DNA of 64,000 nt from the NCBI GenBank assembly GCA_963783195.1, contig CAWAMV010000004.1, positions 992,001-1,056,000 of the forward strand, written 5' to 3'. The DNA comes from Croceibacterium_B sp963783195 (GTDB lineage Bacteria; Pseudomonadota; Alphaproteobacteria; Sphingomonadales; Sphingomonadaceae). Position 1 is the first letter of the stretch; each line of letters starts with the position of its first letter. Made by a program: the position numbers and the translations under genes. Shown one piece after another: positions 47,475 to 55,994 of this stretch. The notes beneath the pieces were generated by a model. It was not told where the DNA came from, did no database searches, and saw only the letters and a program-made list of their open reading frames with translations.

Positions 47475-49405
47475 CGGCCGCGAATGACCCGGCGGACGAT
47501 GTGCTCGGCCGCCTCGGCCGGGGTCATCTCGACGGTGTTGACCACGATGTCGGGCTTCTCGGGCGCCTCGTAGGGGCTGTCGATGCCGGTGAAGTTCTTC
47601 AGCTTGCCCTCGCGCGCCTTCTTGTAGAGCCCCTTGACGTCGCGCGCCTCGGCCACCTCGAGCGGGGTGTCGACGAAGATTTCCACGAACTCGCCTTCGG
47701 GCAGCATCTCGCGCACCATCTGCCGTTCGGCGCGGAACGGGCTGATGAAGGCGGTCAGCACGATGAGGCCGGCGTCCGCCATCAGCCTGGCCACCTCGCC
47801 GATGCGGCGGATGTTCTCGATCCGGTCGGCCTCGGTGAAGCCCAGGTCCTTGTTCAGCCCGTGGCGCACGTTGTCGCCGTCGAGCAGGAAGGTGTGGCGG
47901 TTCATCAGGTTGAGCTGCTGTTCCACCTCGTTGGCGATGGTCGACTTGCCCGAGCCGCAGAGGCCGGTGAACCACAGCACCAGCGGCTTCTGGTTCTTGA
48001 GGTTTGCGTGCACCTCGCGACCGATCGTAGTTGCCTGCCAGTGCACGTTCTGCGCCCGGCGCAGGCTGAAGTGCAGCATTCCGGCGGCCACCGTGTGGTT
48101 GGTCACCTTGTCGATCAGGATGAAGCCGCCCAGCGCGCGATTTTCGCCATAGGCTTCGAACACGATCGGGCGGTCGGTGGTGATCTCGGCCACGCCGATC
48201 GAGTTGAGGTCCAGCGTCTTTGCCGCCAGGTGCTCGCCCGAACTGCCGACGGCGTTGACGTTGATCTCGTACTTCGGTTCGGCAACCGTGGCCGAGACGG
48301 TCTGGCTGGCGAGCTTGAGCTGGTAGCCGCGCCCCGGCAGCAGCGGCTCGTCGTCCATCCACACGATCGTCGCCTCGAACTGGTCGGAGGCTTCGGGCGG
48401 CGCGTCGGCGGCGGCGATGACGTTGCCGCGGGAGCAATCGATCTCGTCCTCGAAGGTGAGGGTGACCGACTGCCCGGCCTGCGCCTGATCGAGGTCGCCG
48501 TCGAAGCTGACGACCCGCGCGATCTTGCTGGTCTTGCCCGATGGCAGCACCCGCACGGCGTCGCCGGGCTTGACGACGCCGGTCGCGACGAGGCCCGAGA
48601 ACCCGCGGAAGTCGAGGTTGGGCCGGTTGACCCACTGGACCGGAATGCGGAAAGGCTTTTCCGCGTCGACGGCCGAGCGCACCTCGACCCGCTCCAGGTG
48701 ATCGACCAGCGTCGGCCCCTCGTACCACGCGGTATTGCTGGACGAGGCGGTGATGTTGTCGCCCTTGAAGCCGGAAATCGGCATGGGGACGAAGTGCTCG
48801 ATGCCGATCTCGGCGGCGAAGGCGCGGTAGTCGGCGACGATGTCCTCGAAGACCTGCCGGTCGTAGCCGACCAGGTCCATCTTGTTCACCGCCAGCACGA
48901 TGTTGCGGATGCCCAGCAGGTGGCACAGGTAGCTGTGCCGGCGGGTCTGCACGAGCACGCCCTTGCGCGCATCGACCAGGATCACCGCGAGGTCGGCGGT
49001 GCTGGCGCCCGTCACCATGTTGCGGGTGTACTGCTCGTGGCCGGGACAATCGGCGACGATGAACTTGCGTTTTTCGGTGTTGAAGAAGCGATAGGCGACG
49101 TCGATCGTGATGCCCTGTTCGCGTTCGGCGGCAAGGCCGTCGACCAGCAGGGCGAAGTCGATCTCCTGCCCCTGCGTGCCGACCTTCTTGCTGTCGTCCT
49201 CCAGCGCGGCGAGCTGGTCCTCGAAGATCATCTTCGAATCATACAGCAGCCGGCCGATCAGGGTCGACTTGCCGTCGTCCACGCTGCCGCAGGTGATGAA
49301 CCGCAGCATCGTCTTGTTCTGGTGCGTCTCGAGATAGGCGTCGATGTCCTCGGCGATGAGGGCGTCGGTCTGGTAGACGGGCTCGGGCGCTTGCTGGTCG
49401 GCCAT
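47471..49405 (-). CDS. cysNC: Bifunctional sulfate adenylyltransferase subunit 1 / adenylylsulfate kinase
   Basis: The 644-residue fusion has a CysN GTPase (about residues 25-450) that drives ATP sulfurylase, and a C-terminal CysC APS kinase (about 455-640) that makes PAPS. GTPase motifs are GSVDDGKST, DCPGHEQY and NKMD; EF-Tu-like beta-barrel domains follow. The kinase P-loop is GLCGSGKST with DGDNVRHGLN behind it. The same fusion is known as NodQ in rhizobia. ATG at 49405 overlaps the cysD stop (TGATG). Confidence 0.95.
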   Translation of the reverse strand: MADQQAPEPVYQTDALIAEDIDAYLETHQNKTMLRFITCGSVDDGKSTLIGRLLYDSKMIFEDQLAALEDDSKKVGTQGQEIDFALLVDGLAAEREQGITIDVAYRFFNTEKRKFIVADCPGHEQYTRNMVTGASTADLAVILVDARKGVLVQTRRHSYLCHLLGIRNIVLAVNKMDLVGYDRQVFEDIVADYRAFAAEIGIEHFVPMPISGFKGDNITASSSNTAWYEGPTLVDHLERVEVRSAVDAEKPFRIPVQWVNRPNLDFRGFSGLVATGVVKPGDAVRVLPSGKTSKIARVVSFDGDLDQAQAGQSVTLTFEDEIDCSRGNVIAAADAPPEASDQFEATIVWMDDEPLLPGRGYQLKLASQTVSATVAEPKYEINVNAVGSSGEHLAAKTLDLNSIGVAEITTDRPIVFEAYGENRALGGFILIDKVTNHTVAAGMLHFSLRRAQNVHWQATTIGREVHANLKNQKPLVLWFTGLCGSGKSTIANEVEQQLNLMNRHTFLLDGDNVRHGLNKDLGFTEADRIENIRRIGEVARLMADAGLIVLTAFISPFRAERQMVREMLPEGEFVEIFVDTPLEVAEARDVKGLYKKAREGKLKNFTGIDSPYEAPEKPDIVVNTVEMTPAEAAEHIVRRVIRGR

Positions 49406-50316
49406 CAGAAGTATCCCTCCTGCTTCTTCTTCTCCATGCCAGCGCCGCCTGCGTCCTTGTCGATCACGCGGCCCTGCCGTTCGGAGGTGGTTGTCAGCAG
49501 GGTCTCCTGGATCACCTCGTCGAGGGTTGCCGCCTCGCTCTCGACCGCTCCCGACAACGGGAAGCAGCCAAGCGTGCGGAAGCGCACCGAGCGTTCGGTG
49601 ATCTCGGGCCGGCGGCCCATGACCTTTTCCAGCCGCTCGATATCGTCGGCCATGAACAGCTGGCCCTCATGCACGTAGGTCGGACGCTTCTGCGCGAAAT
49701 AGAGCGGCACGATCTCGATCGCGTTCGCGCGGATGTACTGCCAGATGTCGAGCTCGGTCCAGTTGCTGATCGGGAAGACGCGGATGCTCTCGCCCTTGTT
49801 CTTGCGCGCGTTGTAGAGGTTCCACAGCTCGGGGCGCTGGTTCTTCGGGTCCCACCCGTGGCTCGCGGTGCGGAACGAGAAGATCCGCTCCTTGGCGCGG
49901 CTCTTCTCCTCGTCGCGCCGCGCGCCGCCGAACGCCGCGTCGAAGCCGTACTTGTCGAGCGCCTGCTTGAGCCCCTCGGTCTTCCACATGTCGGTATGCA
50001 GCGGGCCATGGTCGAAGGGGTTGATCCCGCGCTCGCTGGCCTCGGGGTTCTGGTAGACGAGCAGCTCCATGCCCGCTTGCTCCGCCGCGCGGGCGCGCAG
50101 TTCGTACATCGCCTTGAACTTCCACGTCGTGTCGACGTGGAGCAGCGGGAAGGGCGGCGGCGAAGGGTAGAACGCCTTCCTGGCAAGGTGCAGCATGACC
50201 GCGCTGTCCTTGCCGATGGAATAGAGCATGACGGGCTTGCCCACCTCGGCCACCACCTCGCGCATGATATGGATCGCTTCGGCCTCGAGGCGCTGCAGGT
50301 GGGTCAGGGCGTTCAT
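49405..50316 (-). CDS. cysD: Sulfate adenylyltransferase subunit 2
   Basis: The 303-residue PP-loop protein is the catalytic subunit of ATP sulfurylase and forms APS from sulfate and ATP together with CysN. It shows the PP-loop YSIGKDSAVMLHLARKAF, LHVDTTWKFKAMYELR, AFGGARRDEEKSRAKER and the C-terminal RFRTLGCFPLSGAVES. ATG at 50316 begins MNALTHLQRLEAEAI. It is first in the operon; the 152 bases upstream to the phosphorelay gene should carry its promoter, though I cannot pick clear -35/-10 boxes. Confidence 0.95.
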   Translation of the reverse strand: MNALTHLQRLEAEAIHIMREVVAEVGKPVMLYSIGKDSAVMLHLARKAFYPSPPPFPLLHVDTTWKFKAMYELRARAAEQAGMELLVYQNPEASERGINPFDHGPLHTDMWKTEGLKQALDKYGFDAAFGGARRDEEKSRAKERIFSFRTASHGWDPKNQRPELWNLYNARKNKGESIRVFPISNWTELDIWQYIRANAIEIVPLYFAQKRPTYVHEGQLFMADDIERLEKVMGRRPEITERSVRFRTLGCFPLSGAVESEAATLDEVIQETLLTTTSERQGRVIDKDAGGAGMEKKKQEGYF

Positions 50317-50468
50317 TCTGTCCGGGCTCTCTTCCTGGTGCAGCGGGCCGCGAGACACCCATGCTGCATTGCGGCAAGTGCGGTAGCCGGGCCCGCTCGC
50401 GCCGTCCACATCGAGAAAGTTGCCCCCTCTCAACCTCGGGTGTCGCGCCCGTCCCGAGGCGCCGCGGC

Positions 50469-51944
50469 TCAGATCGGCGCGACGAGCATCGCCCGGCAGC
50501 CGTCGTGGCCCGTGTCGTATTCGACCTTGCTCTTGAGGCTGCCCGCCATCGCGGCGACGAGTTTGGAACCCAGGCCCGTGCCCTTGGGCGGGCCATCGCC
50601 GATGCCGCACCCGTCGTCCTCGACCTCGAGCCGGAAGGTGTTCTCGCCTTCGCGACGAAGGCGAACGCGCACTTCGCCTTCCTCGCCTTCGCCATAGGCG
50701 TACTTGCAGGCATTCGAGACGAGTTCGTTGACGATCACGCCGAGCGAGACCGCCTTGTCGGTCTTCAGGCGGAGCGATTCGGCTTCGAGCAGGATCGATC
50801 GCGGGCTGACCGGGCTCGACCAGGTCTGCTGCAGTTCCTGCACGATCGCCTCGAGGTATTCGTCCATCGCCACGCTCTCGACGTCGTTCGAAGTGTAGAG
50901 CTTGCGGTGGACTGCGGCGATGGCCTGTATCCGGCGCTCGGTGTCGGCCAGCGCGGTGCGCGCGGCTTCGTCCGGCAACAGGCGCGCCTGCATCGAAACC
51001 ATCGCCGTGATGAGCTGCAGCGAATTGGCGACGCGGTGGTTCACTTCGCTCAGCAGGGCGCCCAGCCGGTCATTGGCGGCCTTCGCCTCCGCCAGCGCCT
51101 GGTCCTTCTCGCGTTCCAGCCGCGCCCGCGAAAGGGCGTTCTTGAACCCCTGTTCGAGTATCGCGACGAAGTCCTCGCCGGTCGACTTGACCACGTATTC
51201 GGATGCGCCGGCCTTCATCGCGTCGACCGCGATGCGCGTTTCATCGGACGCCGTGACGTAGACAAGCGGCGGGCAATCCGACAGTCTTCCCAGCTCCGCG
51301 ATCGTCTCCAGCCCGTCCATGCCCGGCATGTAATGGTCGACCGCAATGATATCGAACGCGCCGTCCCGCGCCAGCTTGACCCCGTCATCGCCGGATTCGG
51401 CCCCGACCACGATGTGCCCGCGGCGCCCGAGCTGCTTTTCCACCAACCTGCGAAGGCCGGCGTCGTCGTCGATGTAGAGGATACGGCGCGGCTGGTGCAT
51501 CACTGCTGTGGCGGCTTCCGGCAACTGGATGACCGACAGGAACAAGCCAAGCTGACGGATCGCGTCGGCGAAGCTTTCGTAGTTCACCGGCTTGGTGATG
51601 TAGACGTTGCAGCCAAGGTCGTAGCACCGCTCGATCTCGGTCTTGTCGTCGGTCGTCGTGAGCACCACGACCGGCACCTTGTGCAGCCGGGGGTCGCCCT
51701 TGATCCTGGCCAGGATGTCGGTTCCGCTCATGTCCGGCAGGTTGAGGTCGAGCAGGACCAGCGCGGGGCCGTTCCTGGCCGGGCCATCCTCTGCCTCGAA
51801 CAGGTACTCGAGCCCCGACGTTCCATCGAGAAAGTGCTTGAGTTCGTTTGAGATTCCGGCGCGGCGAATGTTCTTTTCGATCAGCCGCGCATGGCCCTCG
51901 TCATCCTCGATCATGACGATCTTCACGCTCCGCGAATCAGGCAT
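50469..51944 (-). CDS. Double-receiver hybrid with HWE/HisKA_2 kinase domain
   Basis: The 491-residue protein has two receiver domains and a kinase core: REC1 at about residues 5-130 (MIEDDEG, LVLLDLNLPDMSG, ITKPVNY), REC2 at about 150-270 (YIDDDAG, IIAVDHYMPGMDG, VYVTASDE) and HisKA_2/HATPase at about 300-490 (SEVNHRVANSLQLITAMVSMQ, VNELVSNACKYAYGEGEEG, GTGLGSKLVAAMAGSL). It has no membrane segment. ATG at 51944 lies inside the end of the CHASE3 kinase gene (8-base overlap), so the two act together. Between the RECs, a TGA overlapping ATG (GTGATG) occurs in another frame, hinting that a stand-alone regulator was once fused. Confidence 0.85.
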   Translation of the reverse strand: MPDSRSVKIVMIEDDEGHARLIEKNIRRAGISNELKHFLDGTSGLEYLFEAEDGPARNGPALVLLDLNLPDMSGTDILARIKGDPRLHKVPVVVLTTTDDKTEIERCYDLGCNVYITKPVNYESFADAIRQLGLFLSVIQLPEAATAVMHQPRRILYIDDDAGLRRLVEKQLGRRGHIVVGAESGDDGVKLARDGAFDIIAVDHYMPGMDGLETIAELGRLSDCPPLVYVTASDETRIAVDAMKAGASEYVVKSTGEDFVAILEQGFKNALSRARLEREKDQALAEAKAANDRLGALLSEVNHRVANSLQLITAMVSMQARLLPDEAARTALADTERRIQAIAAVHRKLYTSNDVESVAMDEYLEAIVQELQQTWSSPVSPRSILLEAESLRLKTDKAVSLGVIVNELVSNACKYAYGEGEEGEVRVRLRREGENTFRLEVEDDGCGIGDGPPKGTGLGSKLVAAMAGSLKSKVEYDTGHDGCRAMLVAPI

Positions 51945-53457
51945 TCGAAGTCCCCTCGTCAACAAATTCGGTCGGTAATGTCACTGTGAAGACGGATCCT
52001 TCGCCGAAGCGCGACCTTACTTCGACGGTTCCGCCCAAACGGTATGCCAGCGCCCGGACATTCGCAAGACCGATGCCCTCGCCGCGCTGGTCCTGTTCGC
52101 CCGAGCGGCGGAACAGTTCGAAGATGCGCTCGTGGTCGGTGTCCCTGATGCCGCGGCCGTTGTCCTCTATCTCGTAGACGGCCATCATTCCCTCCTGCCG
52201 GCCACGCACCACGATGCGGCCCGGCACGCCGGGGCGCAGGTACTTCAGGCCGTTTTCCATCAGGTTGGTAAAGATCTGTTCCACCGCGATGCGGTCCTGC
52301 ACGATGTCCGGCAGCGGCTCGAGCAGGATCTCCGCGTCGTGATCCTCGGCCAGGGTCGCCAGCGACGCGGCGATCTCGTCGAGCAGGGCATCCATGTCGA
52401 GCGGGGCGGGGACGAGGACGCGGCGGCCCTGGCGCGAAAGGTCGAGAATGGCGTTGATCAGGCGATCCATCTTCTGGGTGGACGAACGGATGAAGCCGAT
52501 CGCCTCGGGCAGGTCTTCGCGCACGGCGTAGCTCGCTTCCTTCGTGACCAGGTCGGGCCGTTCGGCCTCGATCGCGTCGAGAAAGGTCGTGAGCTCCTGG
52601 TCGGCGCTTTCGAGCTCCGCGGTGAAGCCCATGACGTTGACGAGCGGTGAACGCAGGTCGTGGCTGACGATGTAGGCGAAGCGCTGGATCTCCTCGTTGG
52701 CGCGGCGCAGGTCCGCCGTCCTGTCGGCTACGGCCGTTTCGAGGTTGGCGTTGAGCGTGCTGAGCTTGGCGCGGCTGATGAACACCGCACGCAGCTGGCG
52801 GCGCAGGATCCAGATGGTGCCGAGCGCGGTGATCAGCAGCGCGATTCCGACCACGATCAGCAGCGCGCGAACGTAGGATTGCGAGCGGATGTCGGAGTTC
52901 TGCCGCTCCACCAGCAGCTCGTCCTCGGCCGCTCCGATTTCGCCGGCCAGAGTCCTGATCGCGTTGAGCCGCTGGATGTCCTGGTGATTGACGAACTGGT
53001 CGATCGCGAACTCGGGGTCGCCCTGGCCGGCCGCCGAGACGTAGCCTTGAAGATCCCTTACTTCCGCCCGCAGCAGCGGCGTCAGGCGATCGATTCTCGC
53101 CTGCTGCTCGCTGTTATCGAGCGTCAGCTGCTGGAGGCGCTGGAAATTGAGCTGCAGGTCCCTGACAGCGTCTTCGAAATTCTCGAGCCGGCGCGGAAGC
53201 TGCGCCAGAAGATAGCCGCGGGAGGTCGCCTCGGCCCGTTCGAGATCGATCACCGCTTGGGAGATGACGTCCTTCACCTCGTAGGTGTGCGCCACCATCG
53301 AGCCGGCCCGGCTGGAAGCATTCAACCCGTTGAAGACGAACACGAAGGCCGTCAGCAGCAGGACGAAGCTGAGCGACAGGCCCGCGAGGCCGATCTGGTT
53401 GATCCGGTGTTCGGTGAAGAGCTCGCCGCGCTTGGCGCGCTCGTAGGCATTCGGCAT
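51937..53457 (-). CDS. CHASE3-domain sensor histidine kinase
   Basis: The 506-residue membrane kinase has a first membrane helix (about residues 22-44), a periplasmic CHASE3 domain (about 45-185), a second helix (ALLIVVGIALLITALGTIWIL), a coiled linker, then HisKA with phospho-His in FAYIVSHDLRSPLVN and HATPase_c with NLMENGLKYLRPG and GEGIGLANVRALAYRLGG. It is translated first, followed with overlap by the double-receiver kinase, probably its phosphorelay partner. A general stress or phytochrome-like circuit is possible; nothing in the sequence defines the signal. Confidence 0.9.
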   Translation of the reverse strand: MPNAYERAKRGELFTEHRINQIGLAGLSLSFVLLLTAFVFVFNGLNASSRAGSMVAHTYEVKDVISQAVIDLERAEATSRGYLLAQLPRRLENFEDAVRDLQLNFQRLQQLTLDNSEQQARIDRLTPLLRAEVRDLQGYVSAAGQGDPEFAIDQFVNHQDIQRLNAIRTLAGEIGAAEDELLVERQNSDIRSQSYVRALLIVVGIALLITALGTIWILRRQLRAVFISRAKLSTLNANLETAVADRTADLRRANEEIQRFAYIVSHDLRSPLVNVMGFTAELESADQELTTFLDAIEAERPDLVTKEASYAVREDLPEAIGFIRSSTQKMDRLINAILDLSRQGRRVLVPAPLDMDALLDEIAASLATLAEDHDAEILLEPLPDIVQDRIAVEQIFTNLMENGLKYLRPGVPGRIVVRGRQEGMMAVYEIEDNGRGIRDTDHERIFELFRRSGEQDQRGEGIGLANVRALAYRLGGTVEVRSRFGEGSVFTVTLPTEFVDEGTSNA

Positions 53458-53545
53458 CGCGCTTCGCTAACCGATTGCGCGCGCGATGCAAGTGCGGCCC
53501 CGCCGCGCCACCCCCGGAAGGGCGGGCGGGCGGGACCGGAAGGAA

Positions 53546-54541
53546 TCAGAAAATGCGCGCCGCGGTTTCCGCCGGGGCTTCGAGCAGGGCTTCGATCTCG
53601 TCGTCGAGACGCAGGATGGTGAGCGAGGCGCCGGCCATCTCGAGGCTGGTGCAGTACTCGCCGACATAGTTGCGCACGACCTTGAAGCCGGCCTTCTCGG
53701 CCAGCGCGTGGGCCTTGGCGTAGATTACGTACAGCTCGGTGATCGGCGTGCCGCCGAGGCCGTTGACCATGATCGCCACGCGGTCGCCCGAGTTGAACGG
53801 AACGTCCTTGGCGACCGCCTCGAACAATTCCTCGGTGATCTCGTCGGCGCTCTTGATCTTCTCGCGGCGGCGGCCCGGTTCGCCGTGGATGCCCACGCCG
53901 ACTTCCATCTCGTCGTCGCCGATGTCGAAGATCGGCGTGCCCTTGGCCGGCGGGATGCAGCTGGTCAGGGCGACGCCCATCGTGCGCACGTTGTCGTTGA
54001 CCTTCTTGGCGATGGCCTCGACCTCGTCGAGCGACTTGCCCTGCTCGGACGCCGCGCCGCAGCACTTGATGACGAAGAAGTTGCCGGCCACGCCGCGGCG
54101 GCCGACGGTGTAGAGGCTGTCTTCAACGGCGACGTCGTCGTTGATCCAGAACTGGCGGACGTTGATGCCTTCGGCTTGCGCCATCTCGGTCGCCATGTCC
54201 CAGGCCATGCGGTCGCCCTGGTAGTTGTTGACCAGCACCAGCACGCCGGCGTCGGAATTGCAGGCCTTGATCGTCTCGTAGCAGGAATCGACCGCCGGGG
54301 CGGCGAACACCGCGCCCTGGCAGGCGCCGGTCAGCATGCCGGGGCCGACCGCCATGACGTGGGCCGGCTCGTGGCCCGAGCCCGAGCCCTGCACGACCGA
54401 GACCTTGGAACCGTCCGGCCCGCTCTTGCGGACGATCATCTGGAATTCCGGGGTGAAGCTCAGCAGGTCGGGGTTGGCATCGGCGATGCCCTGCATGAAC
54501 TCGGGCACGAACTGGGCGGGGTCGTTGACGAACTTCTTCAT
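53546..54541 (-). CDS. dhaK: Dihydroxyacetone kinase subunit DhaK-like
   Basis: The 331-residue protein binds short ketoses covalently and, with DhaL, phosphorylates them. Family landmarks are GSGSGHEPAH near residue 53, the substrate-binding His219 in VGVGIHGEPG and the C-terminal NYVGEYCTSLEMAGASLTIL. ATG at 54541 begins MKKFVNDPA. It is the last gene of an aldolase-HAD-dhaL-dhaK operon. No DhaM phosphotransferase subunit is nearby, so the kinase either uses ATP directly or a PTS protein encoded elsewhere; DhaK homologues acting on erythrulose are known, so the substrate may not be dihydroxyacetone. Confidence 0.9.
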   Translation of the reverse strand: MKKFVNDPAQFVPEFMQGIADANPDLLSFTPEFQMIVRKSGPDGSKVSVVQGSGSGHEPAHVMAVGPGMLTGACQGAVFAAPAVDSCYETIKACNSDAGVLVLVNNYQGDRMAWDMATEMAQAEGINVRQFWINDDVAVEDSLYTVGRRGVAGNFFVIKCCGAASEQGKSLDEVEAIAKKVNDNVRTMGVALTSCIPPAKGTPIFDIGDDEMEVGVGIHGEPGRRREKIKSADEITEELFEAVAKDVPFNSGDRVAIMVNGLGGTPITELYVIYAKAHALAEKAGFKVVRNYVGEYCTSLEMAGASLTILRLDDEIEALLEAPAETAARIF

Positions 54542-54570
54542 GGGTTGGGTCCTCTCCCTGGGGGTCTGTT

Positions 54571-55245
54571 TTATGCGGTGGCCTTGGCGACTTCGGGCGC
54601 GGCAGGCGAGACGGCGATGCCGTTGGCCTTGCACCAGTCGGTCAGGATCGTGGCGATGGCGACGATGCCCGGGTCGGGCGTGTTGGCGCTGCGTTCGCCG
54701 ACCTGGCTCGCGCGGCCGCGGTGGGCGACGAGGCTGCGCGTCTCGTCGACCGCGGCATCGGCCACCCTTGCGGAATCCGCCAGCGCCGCGGCGGTATCAC
54801 CGCTGCCGGAGTGCTCCTGCAGCTTTTCGTGCACCGGGATCAGCGCGTCGAGCAGCGTCTTGTCGCCGCGCTTGGCGCCGCCGCGGGCCTGGATCCCCTC
54901 GATCGCCGAGCCGAGCATGGCGGCAAGGTCCTCGACCGTGATCGATTCCTTGCCCCGGGTCAGCATGGCGGCCTTCATGAAGCCGGTGCCCCAGATCGGG
55001 CCTGAACTGCCGCCGACGTGCTTGCTGACGAGCATCGAGATCTTGAGCAGCATGGCCCCAATGTCGCTCTTGGGAATGTCGTCCCACTCCTTCTCGATCT
55101 GGCGGAAGCCGGTTGCGAGCGAGGTGCCGAAATCGCCGTCGCCGGCGAGGCCGTCGAGGTCGGCGAAGTAGTGTTCGTTGCGCAGCACGGTGGCGCAGGT
55201 CGTCCTGATGGCATCCTCGACCTGGGCCTGCGAAATCTCGGCCAT
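54571..55245 (-). CDS. dhaL: Dihydroxyacetone kinase subunit DhaL-like
   Basis: The 224-residue all-helical protein is the nucleotide-binding subunit that phosphorylates the ketose held by DhaK. The Mg/ADP-binding Asp cluster reads LDGLAGDGDFGTSLATGF near residue 30, with GGSSGPIWGTGF and RGGAKRGDKTLLDALIP further on. It lies 29 bases upstream of dhaK on the same strand, with a GGGAGAG-type ribosome site. The usual DGDHG is DGDFG here. Length is typical. Confidence 0.9.
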   Translation of the reverse strand: MAEISQAQVEDAIRTTCATVLRNEHYFADLDGLAGDGDFGTSLATGFRQIEKEWDDIPKSDIGAMLLKISMLVSKHVGGSSGPIWGTGFMKAAMLTRGKESITVEDLAAMLGSAIEGIQARGGAKRGDKTLLDALIPVHEKLQEHSGSGDTAAALADSARVADAAVDETRSLVAHRGRASQVGERSANTPDPGIVAIATILTDWCKANGIAVSPAAPEVAKATA

Positions 55246-55259
55246 TCCTGTTCTCTCCC

Positions 55260-55994
55260 TCAGGCCGGCGCGTGCGCGGCGGCCAGCTCGCCAAGGTCGG
55301 CGAGCGTCACGTTGACATGCGGCGGGTCACCGAGTTCGGGCACGACCCGGTCGGCCTCGGCGAAATCCTCGTCCACGGTGTAAGTGCTGGTGGTCACCAG
55401 GCAGGGCAGCCCGGCGCCCTTGGCGGCGAGCAGGCCGTTGCGGCTGTCCTCGATCACCACGCATTTCTCCACCGGAAGGCCGAGCGACTGCTTGGCCAGC
55501 TCGTAGATTTCCGGATCGGGCTTCTTCTTCGAAACGACATCGCCGGCATGGACGAACTCGAACTTCGCCTTTCGCTCCGGCCCGAACAGGTCGAGCACGG
55601 CGTCGATGAACTTGGGGTTGGACGTGGTGCAAACACCGAGCCGAACACCTGCATCGAGCGCTTCATCGACAAGCCGGCTGACGCCGGGGCGCAGTTGCAA
55701 GGCGCCTTCGCCGACCAGTCCGGCGGTAATCCCGGTCTTGGTCTTGTGCAGTTCCATGATCAGCGAATCCTTCGCCTGGTCGCTGTCGGCGCCCTCCGGC
55801 CATCCGTATTCGTCGAAATAGGCGCGCATTCGCTCCTTGCCGCCGGCGACCTGGAGGAGCTTTCCGTAGAGCGCCACGTCCCACTCGGCATCGATGCCGT
55901 GCTCCTTGAACGCGCGGTTGAATCCGACCCGATGCCCGTCCCGCTCGGTATCGACGAGCACCCCGTCGCAGTCGAAAATGAGCGCTTCGATCAC
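55260..55994 (-). CDS. HAD-superfamily phosphatase, CbbY-like
   Basis: The 244-residue protein is a subfamily IA HAD hydrolase with motif I FDCDGVLVDTE, motif II CTTSNP and motifs III/IV KKKPDPEIY and VIEDSRNG. A helical cap lies at about residues 20-90. CbbY, a sugar-bisphosphate phosphatase of Calvin-cycle operons, is the nearest named relative by motif pattern. GTG at 55994 overlaps the upstream aldolase stop (GTGA). Its placement between a class II aldolase and DhaL suggests a sugar-phosphate substrate made or used in the same pathway. Confidence 0.87.
   Translation of the reverse strand: MIEALIFDCDGVLVDTERDGHRVGFNRAFKEHGIDAEWDVALYGKLLQVAGGKERMRAYFDEYGWPEGADSDQAKDSLIMELHKTKTGITAGLVGEGALQLRPGVSRLVDEALDAGVRLGVCTTSNPKFIDAVLDLFGPERKAKFEFVHAGDVVSKKKPDPEIYELAKQSLGLPVEKCVVIEDSRNGLLAAKGAGLPCLVTTSTYTVDEDFAEADRVVPELGDPPHVNVTLADLGELAAAHAPA

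Noticed and set aside
47501..49678. About 725-codon plus-strand frame opposite cysNC and cysD
   Set aside because: Antisense to strongly conserved sulfate-assimilation genes; no motif or start context.
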